From the NCBI GenBank assembly GCA_964247055.1, contig OZ176059.1, forward strand, positions 806,001 through 870,000: a stretch of 64,000 nt of DNA. The letters are read 5' to 3'. Within the stretch, counting starts at the first letter, position 1, and the number at the start of each line of letters is the position of its first letter. Both the position numbers and the translations under genes were made by a program. Of the stretch, positions 34,067 through 44,678 are shown piece by piece. The DNA comes from Paragordius varius (lineage: Eukaryota; Nematomorpha). Below the pieces are notes generated by a model. The model was given only the letters and a program-made list of their open reading frames with translations, searched no databases and had not been told where the DNA came from.

Positions 34067-37000
34067 ATGAACGGTACATCAGATTTTTTTTCCTACGAAG
34101 GAGTCTCTGACACTGATAACTCAGAAATGTCAGAACTTAGTTTTTCATCTACCTCATATTCTTGTTGCAGTTTGTGTTCATGCTCAGATGAATCCAATAT
34201 ATTATCCGACAATAATTTATGTTACGATACTAATGCTGAGAACAACAATAATCAATGCAAAATAAATGCGAATCAATTTTATAACGATAAATACGTATCG
34301 AACAATGGGATTGTTAATGAATCAAATTACCATAAATTGATTAATAAATTAACGGTATTACAAGATTCGATATTGAAAACTAATAATGTTGTATCTCCAA
34401 CAACTATAACGGAATCTCCAATGGGACCAATTGCTAAGAAACATACTACAGTATTTAAAGTATTAAAACCATGTTGTCGACATATATTACCATTCTATTA
34501 TCATCATCATATATATCGTGATCATTTGGTAAAACATTACATGAATATAAATTCATCCAAGTTACATCACTATTCAACATGTATTCTATTGAAATTTGAT
34601 AAAAAAGTTAGTATATTTACTTTGTAAAAATACGTAAAGTAGCCTTTTTTTCCCACAACGTTTTTTACAAGTAACTAATTTCTAACATTTATCTATAATT
34701 ATTTGTACTTTTTCCTAAGTTTACAAGTAAGGGGTTATATAAAAAGGGTCCATAACTTTATACTTGACCCCATTTATATAATATTGATTAATGCAAAAAG
34801 GCTCTTTTTATTTAACTATTGTGATTTTTAGCTCTTTTTAAAAAAAATTAATTATATTTTTAGAAATGTATACATGCCAAAAATAATGCAAAGTTATTTG
34901 CCAAATTTGTACGTCGTCTGCGTAATAAACATAATCGCCATACATCACATGATGATATTGAACGCCTGCCAGACGATTCAAACAAATCGGTCAATACCAA
35001 TACTAATAATGAACAAAAACATTATTTAAGAGCACCTGAAAGTCACACAGAAAAAACCAATTATATAGTGGCGGGAGCTCCCCATAATTCACCCATCCCT
35101 GATGGCAGAAATCATAATAATAGCCTTAAATACAATTATTTGATTGATACTCAACATTCAACTATAAGTACGAATCAAGATCAACAATCATCGTCCACCC
35201 AAAAATGGACGTTAAATTATCCTTCCATTGAACCATATCAATTGGCTATTCAACGTTTATTATCACAGAGTCGATTGAGTAAGCACTATGTTAATGCCGA
35301 AATAGTTTCGCTACAAAATTTGGAGTTTCGCAATGGCTCCAGTGGTCATCATTATACATATTTTTTCCCATCTACCACAAACCAAAACGATGATAAATTG
35401 CTGGATGAAGCTCATCATAATTTAACAGGGCAGCACAAGAATAATGCTGTGTGTGCTGCTTTGTTATCTATCCTGTCTTCCTCGCCCCCATCATCCTCAT
35501 CATCAAGTACATCCCCATCATCAACGGCACCCTCCTCACCCATTTTATCTACCTCAAATTTGGTGCCGTTTAATGATGACCTTAACAATCAGTTAGATAA
35601 GGATGTAATGCAAAAAACTCGTTTGGCCGCAAACGATAATAATCGCCAGGTTGTTCGTTTGAAAGACGGAGACAAAAGTGGAGAAGCAATACCATTACCG
35701 CCACTAAATGGTATAAATTGTATGTTTAAATTTTAGTAATTACATATATGCCAAAAATGTTTTGTAAAAAACGCTTGACCGCACAATTTTTTTATCGCCT
35801 CCAGCCTTATAAAATAGGGGTTAAAGGATCACCTTAAAAAATAAATGGTATGTAATGCGTTTCAATATTATTCAGATTTTTGAAAAACACGGAACCGTAC
35901 AAATTACTCGTCTCAACTACTATCAAAAGAGTTTTAAAATTATTAATTCAAGATATATAAGTTGCACACCGAGTTTTGGTATTGCATTGACAAAAGCACT
36001 CTTAGATTTGGGTTTGGGTCATGGAAATTATATTTTTATAAACTTTATAAATTAATTTTGTAAACATTCAATTCATAAGGATTTTATCATATATTTACTT
36101 GCATTAATTTATTTCATTGCCCTTATTTTTTTATAAAGATAAATTATATCAAGAAGACAAACGCATTTACCCTCATTCGACGTGTCATCCAACAACTAGC
36201 CTTACTAACAACCCAAACCAAAATTCATTTGCTGACAATAGACGTTATAGAAATGATATTAACTTTTTGTCCAATGACCATGAAATGAATAATATCAAGC
36301 ATGATAAACAAAAAGATAATAGTATAAAGAGGGCACCGCGTCCCAGAAAATTAACATGGCATCATAGGCATCATCATAATCCACATATCCATGCACAACG
36401 CGATCACCCACATAATTTGCAATCCCTGGGTGCAACTATTCATCAGTAAGCTAACAAAAAAAGTGTTTTTAAAATTTAAAGTAGACCTATCATAATTACC
36501 CCCTAAAAATTGCAACCTATTATTTAAATCATTATGAGCTTTTGTTGAAAAATAATGTTAAGTCAATAGTTTTGAAACAATGAAGTTTTTTATTAATCAT
36601 TTTTTTCATATATTATACAAATGTAAAAATTTAATCATTATATTTTTCTTTGACTCATTATGAGAGCTCAAAAAAATACCTTAAAGCAAATTTACCAAAA
36701 TATTAGTGCTTTATCAAAATATGGGAAAAGCTTGCATGGTGCCTTGCATGAGTTATATTAGTTTAAATGAGTTGTTTTTCAAGAGCCTTTTGAGGTTAGT
36801 GTGCACTGTTGTGTTTACACTATTTAAGAGTAAAAATATTAACAAAACTTAAATTTATAAAGTAAAAAAACTTTTCAATATACTACTATATTTTTGAGAT
36901 GTTTTATTGTTTTTAACATGGTTTTTACTGATATACCAATTATTATACTATAAAATAATACATGATAATTATGAGATTATAAACTGACGTTTTTTTTACA

Positions 37001-38076
37001 TTATATAATTTATCCATAATATATACAACTCTTTAGATCTACAAAATATTCAAAGGCACACCAATACCAGAATGCACTAAACTCGTATAATGGTCAAAAT
37101 TTACGAGATCTACTAGCTACCAATAAGCAAACATCATTACTTACTGACACTACAAGTATAAAAAATTACATTACAACAATATTTGTTGTACGAAATAACT
37201 AATAGAGTTGTAAATTGGTAGGACATTCAATCTTAGATTTCACCATTGTAATCACACATTTATATAGTTAGGTAGGGTAAGGGAAATCAAGACTCCGGAT
37301 ACGGAGTTTTTTACCCCAAAGTAAATCATATTTATAACATATTCATACTTAAGGCGATATTTTACGTAACACTTGGCCTTTTGTGCAAATCATATTTTAT
37401 AGATGATTAGATAACTCGCCTTTGCCATTAGGTCCCCCGCCAACGTCGCGGGGAAATAGCAGGCCCATATACAGTATGCATTTTTATGGCTGCTTATTTC
37501 ACACTATAGTAGGAGCAGTAGTGTATGGAAAAAGCAACAAAATGTTGAATAAACAATTATTTCCTTTCTTTTTTCCATACACTCATGTGTTACAAATCGC
37601 CGTGCTATAGTGTGAAATATGCAACCATTAAAATGCATACTGAATTAACCATAAAAAATATATATTCTTTATATAAAAAAATTGTCTTTTACTTTGTATG
37701 TTACTTATCGTTACAGAGTTGTAAATTGTTAACACGTTTAAATATTTAATTTTAAGATTTAAATATGTTTTTTTTTCAAAAAAACATCTATTTTCCTCTT
37801 ATATTTTGTGTTTATAATTTTAAATATTTACTATATTTGTTAGATAAATATTGTTTTGTTGACCAAAGGACAAAGAAACAAAATTCCTCCAGTGTTGCTG
37901 TGTTAGATGAACCGTTTGAAATTTATAATTACATTGTTGATTGTATGAATAACAGTAATAATCCTAAAAATTATCAACATAATAATGATACTTTTTATAA
38001 TCATGGTAATCAAAACATAAACAATAAAATTTATTTGTTATCCAAACGTTGTCAGGGCCGTTCATACTCAGAATAA
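34067..38076 (+). CDS. 681-aa low-complexity protein, family not recognised (five exons)
   Basis: Exons 34067-34606, 34864-35710, 36139-36445, 37037-37155 and 37844-38076 join with consistent phases (0,1,2,1) and GT/AG borders, giving 681 aa. The N terminus is acidic/Ser-rich with a Cys cluster (SCCSLCSCSDES). A His/Tyr-rich patch (HILPFYYHHHIYRDHL) follows, then a basic segment across the exon 1/2 junction (NNAKLFAKFVRRLRNKHN) and long Asn, Gln, Ser and His tracts: a Ser/Pro run at about residues 315-345 and RKLTWHHRHHHNPHIH at the end of exon 3. The C-terminal exon reads SSVAVLDEPFEIYNYIVD, then an Asn-rich tail ending RSYSE. No transmembrane segment is evident. The exon starting at 34050 is also open upstream of the ATG (DLPHSN), so an earlier coding exon is possible. 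A palindromic MITE (37472-37642) lies in intron 4. Likely a disordered regulatory or adaptor protein; no function is claimed. Confidence 0.65.
37472..37642. mobile_element. Palindromic MITE (family D), copy 2
   Basis: Same family as 25453-25633: ends CAGTATGCATTTTTATGG and CCATTAAAATGCATACTG; inner TTTCACACTATAG pairs with CTATAGTGTGAAA; GTGTATGGAAAAA pairs with TTTTTCCATACAC. The left flank is TA; the right TA has changed to AA. Located in the fourth intron of the 681-aa gene. Confidence 0.85.
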
Positions 38077-38108
38077 TTTTGTTATGGTTCATAAGAAAAA
38101 TTAATTTA

Positions 38109-38271
38109 CAGTGGCGTATGACATAAAACAATATTAGTCCATAAAAAAATAAAAATTTCCAACAAACATGGGGACATTATGGATATGTGTAAATTCATCT
38201 AGGCTTGTTTTATTAAAAAAACATTTTTTATTCTTTTATGGACTAATAATGTTTTATGCCATACGCTACTG
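38109..38271. mobile_element. TA-flanked MITE (family E), copy 2
   Basis: Ends CAGTGGCGTATGACATAAAA and, inverted, TTTTATGCCATACGCTACTG, flanked by TA on both sides. Inner arms also pair (ATATTAGTCCATAAAA with TTTTATGGACTAATAAT). It begins 32 bp after the stop codon of the 681-aa gene, so it probably lies in its 3' UTR. Confidence 0.85.
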
Positions 38272-39815
38272 TATATTCAAATTGAAGTTTTTTTGCACAT
38301 ATTTTTGTTAGCCGCTCTTTTATACAGTATGTTGTGTAATAACTCAATATACTTGGAATTAAATGTGTTTTTACTTAACGTTTTATAAAATTGATTTAAA
38401 ATTTTGTTATGCACACACGTATTCATAACACCATCACCACACCACTCTTTGGCTATGTGGAAATTAATAAAATTGTAATACATTTTTACTTTTCCAATCA
38501 CGAAAAAATTTTTTTACCTATACCTATGACCTTTATCATTATATTTTTTTGTTTTGTTTTCAATATACCCATGTTGTTAAACAACTACTTTATAATCACA
38601 CTATATTTCATATTTAACCCTAATATTGATACGTAACTTGGTATTCATTTTGCAAATCCGCATTTTCAATTTTCGCTTTTCCATTAATTTAATATACGTT
38701 ATTAAAGCAAAAAACTAACTGGTATTTTTGCAAAAATTAATACTTGAGGTATGCTTGAAAAAATTTTGGTAATAAAAAAAGTTAAACTAGCCCTTGTCCT
38801 AGAATTCGATGAAATCATGTTTTTAATGCAAATAATTTAACTTCAATCATGGTTATAATATATTTTTGCCAAATAATAAGCCGTTGTGCGTTAATGGTCC
38901 AAGCATAATTTCTTTGTTTTTATTAAATTTTAAAAAACGCACAAAAATTTAACTTTTGCAATATAATTGTACCCATATATCACTCACTTAAATCTTTTAT
39001 TATCATATTTTTAACTCTGGGCTAAAATTATGTATATCTGTTGTCCCATTAATTTTTACACAAAAACGGATTGTTAGTTAAATGATTGATTGATTTTACG
39101 ATCAAATTCGACTCATCCATGTAAATATTAATCACTTTATATTGATATATTTAACAAAGTTTTCAAACAAAATACCTTTCCACACATAGCCAAGTTTTTT
39201 TTTACCGACCGCACAACTATTTATATGATTGTTATTACTTAATAACTATTATTTCGATTTGTGTCCTTGTGATTTTTATCCCCATATAAACTTCAAGTTT
39301 ATTTATTATTATATCATTTTATACATATATATACGCTGCTACTATTCAAATGCAAAATTGATTAATGTTTTTGGAACACACAACAAAAAGAAAACTGCCT
39401 AAAAAGCATAACTTGTATTGTATACTACCAATATCTTTTTTACATCTTTTGATATTCTGTTAAATATAATTTTGATTGAATGAAAAATGTCACTTTTCCA
39501 TAAACTTTCAAAATTGTTAAAAACGGATAATATACGTATGCGTCTTTCCATTGCTCCATTATTGTGAAATTTTTATAATTCACTAATTTATTTTATATGG
39601 TCTACCATTTATCGCTCCTCCCCCCGTATATGTTTAAATTGTATTATCAATAAATATCATATTTTAACTAGTTTACATATTTTTTGGTTTTCTATTTTAA
39701 AGCAATATTGAGTAAATGTATTAATCAAATTAATAATATGATAGTTTCTATAGCTTTTGGGTGCATTGTAAAATGAAAAATTGCATAAAAAAATTTCATT
39801 TCATATTTTTTGCCG
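38272..39815. other. Intergenic, no gene recognised
   Basis: AT-rich; a few open frames (for example around 38409-38636) look random. No element ends recognised. Confidence 0.4.
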
Positions 39816-40620
39816 TCAAAGATCTGTTGGCCAAAGCTGACCTAATTCTTGATTAAATTTAACAAAAATTATAATTTGGCAGTATATTTTAATCGTTGAC
39901 TTTGAAAACGAATAGTTTATTTGGAATGGATGGCCACCTATTAAAGCTAAAAAAGTTGCAAAACTATAATCAATATGACTATCTGCTAAAGCAGTTTCCT
40001 CTCCATATTCAGATAAATAGGAGTTTATCATAATACAGACTCGGGTTATGGCGCCTAATCCTGCTTTGAAAGTTGTAAGACTTCAGGCATTCTTGTTTTT
40101 ACAGCAAAAGCCCTTTCTAATCCTTCTAACAAGTAGAGAGACACTTTATTTTTATGTGAGGCTCACACTGCTTTGATACCCATTGTGCCATAGTATCTAG
40201 CTGTAACCTCATAAATGTAAAACGGGTAAAATATCAACTGGCTATCTTAAATTTAGCCCCCAAAAAGTACTGAAAGTTGGTAACAGGCCTTGCTTAAATA
40301 TATCAGCGGCTCCAGCATTGCCCTCCGATTCTATAAACCGCTCTTCAGCGATTAGTAACTGTTTTGCCGCAATAGGGTTTTGAGTTTGGCTTTTGAGAAT
40401 GCATTTAGAAATGAATTCGGGTTGTGGTATGCACATAGGGAAATGTTTAAAAATGATCATATAACAAGTAAAGGGTGTAGCGTCGGAAGATCGTCGGTGA
40501 CCTGTCAAGGCATTCGCTATCCACCCGTAACGCATTGAGCTTCAGAGCGGGGAGATACATCGAAGGTTAGGATTGACGTTAGTATCTACATACATTAATG
40601 AATGCCTTCATGTTAGGTGT
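39816..40620 (-). pseudogene. Coding-like tract, probably broken, unassigned
   Basis: GC-richer than its surroundings. On the - strand 40535-40242 reads IPQPEFISKCILKSQTQ, then PIAAKQLLIAEERFIESEG and FKQGLLPTFSTFWG. 40150-40070 gives YLLEGLERAFAVKTRMPEVL in another frame. 40075-39816 gives AGLGAITRVCIMINSYLSEY and EETALADSHIDYSFATFLAL. The pieces follow one another in order but change frame with no clear splice sites, which suggests a decayed copy of a larger helical protein. The GC-rich upstream end (40535-40620) is open in a second frame. I cannot name the parent gene. Confidence 0.4.
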
Positions 40621-40633
40621 GTTATTGTAAGTT

Positions 40634-41143
40634 AGTATAGTTTTCAAGAGTGTCCTTGAATACTTCAAGTTGGTCCTTTGACATTTTTGTTTTTTTAAAC
40701 ATTTATCAATCATATCCTAAATCATTCATCTATTTTATCCTTTTTGACATATTTTCAATTAGTTAACATAAATTATAAATCAATATCAACTTAAAATCAT
40801 TGAGAAACCGTATACATTTTTTATATATTAAAATTATTTTCGATATTTATAAAATTTTACATCTTAATTAAAAAATATATAAATTTGTGGATATTATTTC
40901 AATTTTAATTGGATATTGAAAGGTTAATAATTTTGTTAAATTGGAAAAAAAAAGTCGTTTTTTAATAAATTTTGTTTTTTAGCAAATAAATATATAATAA
41001 ATAAAAATTTAGTTAAAAAATAATAAAATAAAAAAAACATGGAAAAATTAGGTTAAATCAAAATTTAAAAATTTTAAGGACCAATTTGAAATGTTCAAGA
41101 ACCAACTTGAAGTGTTCAAGGACAATCTTGAAGTGCAAAGGTA
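40634..41143. mobile_element. Foldback-like element, subgroup 2, copy 1
   Basis: The left arm is GAGTGTCCTTGAATACTTCA, AGTTGGTCC; the right arm is inverted (GGACCAATTTGAAATGTTCA, AAGAACCAACTTGAAGTG, TTCAAGGACAATCTTGAAGT), ending near AAAGGTA. The AT-rich interior matches 54352-54958 along its length (shared TTATCAATCA, CATTGAGAAACCGTAT, GTTAAAAAATAATAAAATAA). Confidence 0.7.
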
Positions 41144-41874
41144 TATATTAAAAAAAATGTTAATTTGGCCCTGTTATGTAGGTAAAAGCAATATTTGACT
41201 TTAAGTAACCGTACAAACAGGGTTGTAATACTTACTCTACAAAGTAAGGGTCTGTATCACGGTAAAAATATTTAAGCATTATTTTTGCATAATCATAAAA
41301 TGCAATAAAATTTGCTAATAAATTGGTAAAATTCGATCAAACAAAGAATTTTTGGTTCAAATAAAAGAATATTACATGATAATCTAGATTCATTTAAAAA
41401 ATTTCCGCCTAGGCTTTTTTCTTATTTCTATTATCCTAGCTGGTTAAAACAAAAAAATTTTAGAGTTCATAGATAAATATAAAAAAATATATTATATGGT
41501 AAACAAAAAAACATCCTGATGAATCTGATAGATAAATGCATCAGGATTAGCATATTGCATTTGGTTTGTGCCCTACATGTGAAAAAAATTTTACACTTTT
41601 GTGCCAATTGCTATATATGGAAAAATCGCACATTATGCTAAAAAAATTTTTAAAGGCTAAATGCCTTATTCCAAAAAATGTTATATTATATATAATAAAC
41701 TATATTTAAAAGGAAAGACATTATTTATACGAGATTTGATTTTTAAGCTGTAGCCCGGAAATTACAAATTTTTCGCTTCCTTTAAAACAAGTGAGTTTTC
41801 CTAAAATAAAAGTAAAAATGCTGACATCGCGCAATGAAGTTTTTTATATGTTATATTATGACATCAAAACATAT
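41144..41874. other. Intergenic, nothing recognised
   Basis: AT-rich sequence between a foldback-like element and the family B MITE cluster. A small hairpin (ATCCTGATGAATC near 41512, GATGCATCAGGAT near 41535) is present. Confidence 0.35.
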
Positions 41875-42222
41875 TTTTAAATATTTCGATTTATATTCCA
41901 AATACCCCAGACTATATTTGAGTTCACATATTTAAAAATCTACTAAATGAAACGGTCCCAATTTAATTTTATGCTACTATCCTAATAAACATTAAATATA
42001 TGAGCCTAAATATCTATATCAAACTACTTCGACGCCATTTTTATTTTACAAAATTTTTGCAAATTTCGTATTTATTTATTTTTAAAGATGAAATTAATCA
42101 AGCTCTTGCCATGGTTATTTATTCTATATTTTTTGAAATATTTAATTTTAAACAAGCTTGGGATACCCAGCTATCCCAATTCGAATCCAAGGACTGAAAT
42201 GAATGTGCGATATATGTTTTAA
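41875..42222. mobile_element. Family B MITE, reverse orientation, shortened
   Basis: Contains TACCCCAG, AAACGGTCCCAATTTAA, TTCGACGCCATTTTTATTTT and, near the right side, TATCCCAATTCGAATCCAAG then GACTGAAATGAATGTG. The right terminal bases are lost and part of the interior is missing. Confidence 0.6.
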
Positions 42223-42235
42223 ATAAAAATTTGAG

Positions 42236-42497
42236 TTAACACTTGGATACAACACATTAATTTCATTCAGTCCTTCAATTCAAATTGGGGTAGTTGGATA
42301 CCCCAGGCCTGCTTAAAATTAGATAATATAAAAAATAGGAAGGAATTTAAACCATAGCAAAATTTTGTCCCTATATAACATTAATAAACCGAAATATATA
42401 AAAAATTTTACTCAAAAATAATTGATATTACTTATTTTAATGTAAAACCGAATGGTAAAAATTTATTCAACGTAACATATGGGTATTGGCTAAAGTA
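42236..42497. mobile_element. Family B MITE, forward orientation, right half missing
   Basis: Left end TTAACACTTGGATACAACAC, then CAGTCCTTCAATTCAAATTG, GGATACCCCAGGCCTG and AACCGAAATATA. It breaks off at about 42497, where the next copy begins. Confidence 0.7.
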
Positions 42498-43082
42498 ACA
42501 TTTCAATTCAAATTGGGGTATTTAAATACCCCACACTAAATTTAATTTAAAATTTTTAAAAAACTTCTGAAGGAAACGGTCTTAATTTAAATTTGTGCTT
42601 CTATCATAATAAAAATAATATAAATATGCCAAAATATTACAATAAAAGTTTGTTTTGAAAAAAAAAGTTCCATGTCAAACCACTTCGACGCCATTTTTAT
42701 TTTACAAAATTTTTGCAAAATATCGTCATCATTTAATTTTAAGGGTAAAATTTAAACTAATTTTTATTTTAATAACATCTAACATTGATAGATATAGAAG
42801 AATGTGTTTATTTTTTATTATTTTTCAATTTTACCATTGCACGCACGTCACGTTGACTAAATTTTTACCTTTCGGTTTTAGCTTAAAATAAGTAATATCA
42901 AGTATTTTTGAATAAATTTTTTTATATAATTCGGTTTATTAATATTATATAAGTGCAAGATTTTGCCATGTTCGATTCCTTCCATATTTTTTAAAAAATT
43001 TAATTTTAACCAGGGCTGGGGTATTTAACTAACCCAATTTGAATCGAAGGCCTAAAATGAATGTGTTGTATCGAAGTGTTAA
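42498..43082. mobile_element. Family B MITE, reverse orientation, nearly full length
   Basis: Left CATTTCAATTCAAATTGGGG, interior with CACTTCGACGCCATTTTTAT, right CCCAATTTGAATCGAAGG, TGTTGTATCGAAGTGTTAA. Confidence 0.7.
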
Positions 43083-43453
43083 AAAATAACACAAAACAAA
43101 CCACTTTTTCTATTTCCATCAATGTTGGATGTAATTTAAATAAACAATTCGCTTTAATTACGTTAGAATCAAAAAAACACTTTTGAAAGCATCTTTAATT
43201 TTACCCTTAACACTAAATGAAGACGACATTTTGCAAATATTTTGTAAAATGAAAATGGCGTCGAAGTTGTTTGACATGGAACTTTTTTTTCAAAACAAAA
43301 TTTTATTTAGATATTTTGGCATATTTATATAATTTTTATTAGGAAATAAGCATAAATTTAAATTGGGATCATTTCTTTCAGGAGTTTTTTTAAAATATTA
43401 ATTAAAATTTAGTCAGGGATATTTAGATACCTCAATTTGAATCGAAGTGTTAA
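43083..43453. mobile_element. Family B MITE, forward orientation, left part missing
   Basis: Starts within the family interior (CACTTTTTCTATTTCCATCA), then AAAATGGCGTCGAAGTTGTT, TAGGAAATAAGCATAAATTT and the right end TTTGAATCGAAGTGTTAA. Confidence 0.65.
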
Positions 43454-44008
43454 TAGAAATGTTGCATGTCCAAATTATATAACACTGTTTTTATATACTA
43501 AACCGTTATTTTATTGTTTTCATAAGCCTAAAATTAGGATAAGGGACGCTTCAACAAATTTTTGCTGAATTTGAAATGAGTGAGCATTTTTTTATAAATA
43601 TTTTTGTTGATACTAAAATTTTTAACATAATACAATAGTAACCGCGTTACTTCGATATTTTAGCTTTTATTTTAAAAAAACTAACTTAAATTAAAAAGGA
43701 AAATATTAGGGACTTTCAAAGATCACATCTAAAAACTAAAATCTTTATAAATTATTAATTTGCTTTATATATGTATATATATATTATTAGCTTATTTTGT
43801 ACGTCCCAATTTCGGAGGCAATGTTTAATATAAAAAACCTATACCTACCTGCATCAAAAACATATTACTCTTTTATTTACCCATGTATTTCTCTTTTTTA
43901 GAATAAAATTATAATGTAATAACATATGCACCCTAACATAATATATATAACATTGTGTGCAAAAATATCCTGATAAAATGTCATATTTAGATACTTTTGG
44001 TCAATCCG

Positions 44009-44547
44009 TAACATTTCTTCGATTAAAATTGGGGTTTCTAAATACTGCATACTATATTTAAACCAATATTTATAAAAAATTACAGAACAAAACGGTTTTA
44101 ATTTAAATTTATGCTTTTATCCTAATAAAAATTCGAAATATGTATAAAAATTAGTTTTGAAAAAACTCCATATCAAACTAGTTAGACGCCATTTTTTTAC
44201 AATATATTTGAGAAATATTGGGTTTATATATTTTAAAGGTAAAATTTATGCTAATCAATATAACATTAATCGAAGCAAAGTGATTTTTTTAATTATTTTT
44301 TAATTTTGCTAATGCACACATGTCATATTGACTAAATTTTTATCTTTGGGTTTTATCTTAAAATAAGTAATATCAAGTATTTTTGAATGAATTTTTATAT
44401 TTCTATTTATTAATATACTATTAGTGCAAATTGCTAAGGTTTCAATTACTTTCATTTAAAGTATTTAATTATAAACAGGGCTGGGGCTTCCAACTACCCC
44501 AATCTGAATTGAAGGACTGAAATGAATGTGTTGTATCCAAGTGTTAA
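44009..44547. mobile_element. Family B MITE, reverse orientation, full length
   Basis: Left ACATTTCTTCGATTAAAATT, GGGGTTTCTAAATACTGC; right CAGGGCTGGGGCTTCC, CTGAATTGAAGGACTGAAAT, TTGTATCCAAGTGTTAA. About 540 bp, like 1351-1894. The gap from 43454 to 44008 holds no recognisable gene. Confidence 0.7.
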
Positions 44548-44678
44548 TGTTTAATTCCGAAAAATATCATTAAAACATATTATAAAAATATAAGAAGCAA
44601 AACAATATTTTCAAAAATTTTTGATTTTCAAACAGCACCAAAACCCTCAATTTTCTACACTTTTCTAAAAATAATTCC

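Noticed and set aside
35876-36053. Extra exon of the 681-aa gene after TTATTCAG
   Set aside because: Joining it in the phase set by the preceding exon gives an immediate stop, while skipping it joins 35710 to 36139 in phase.
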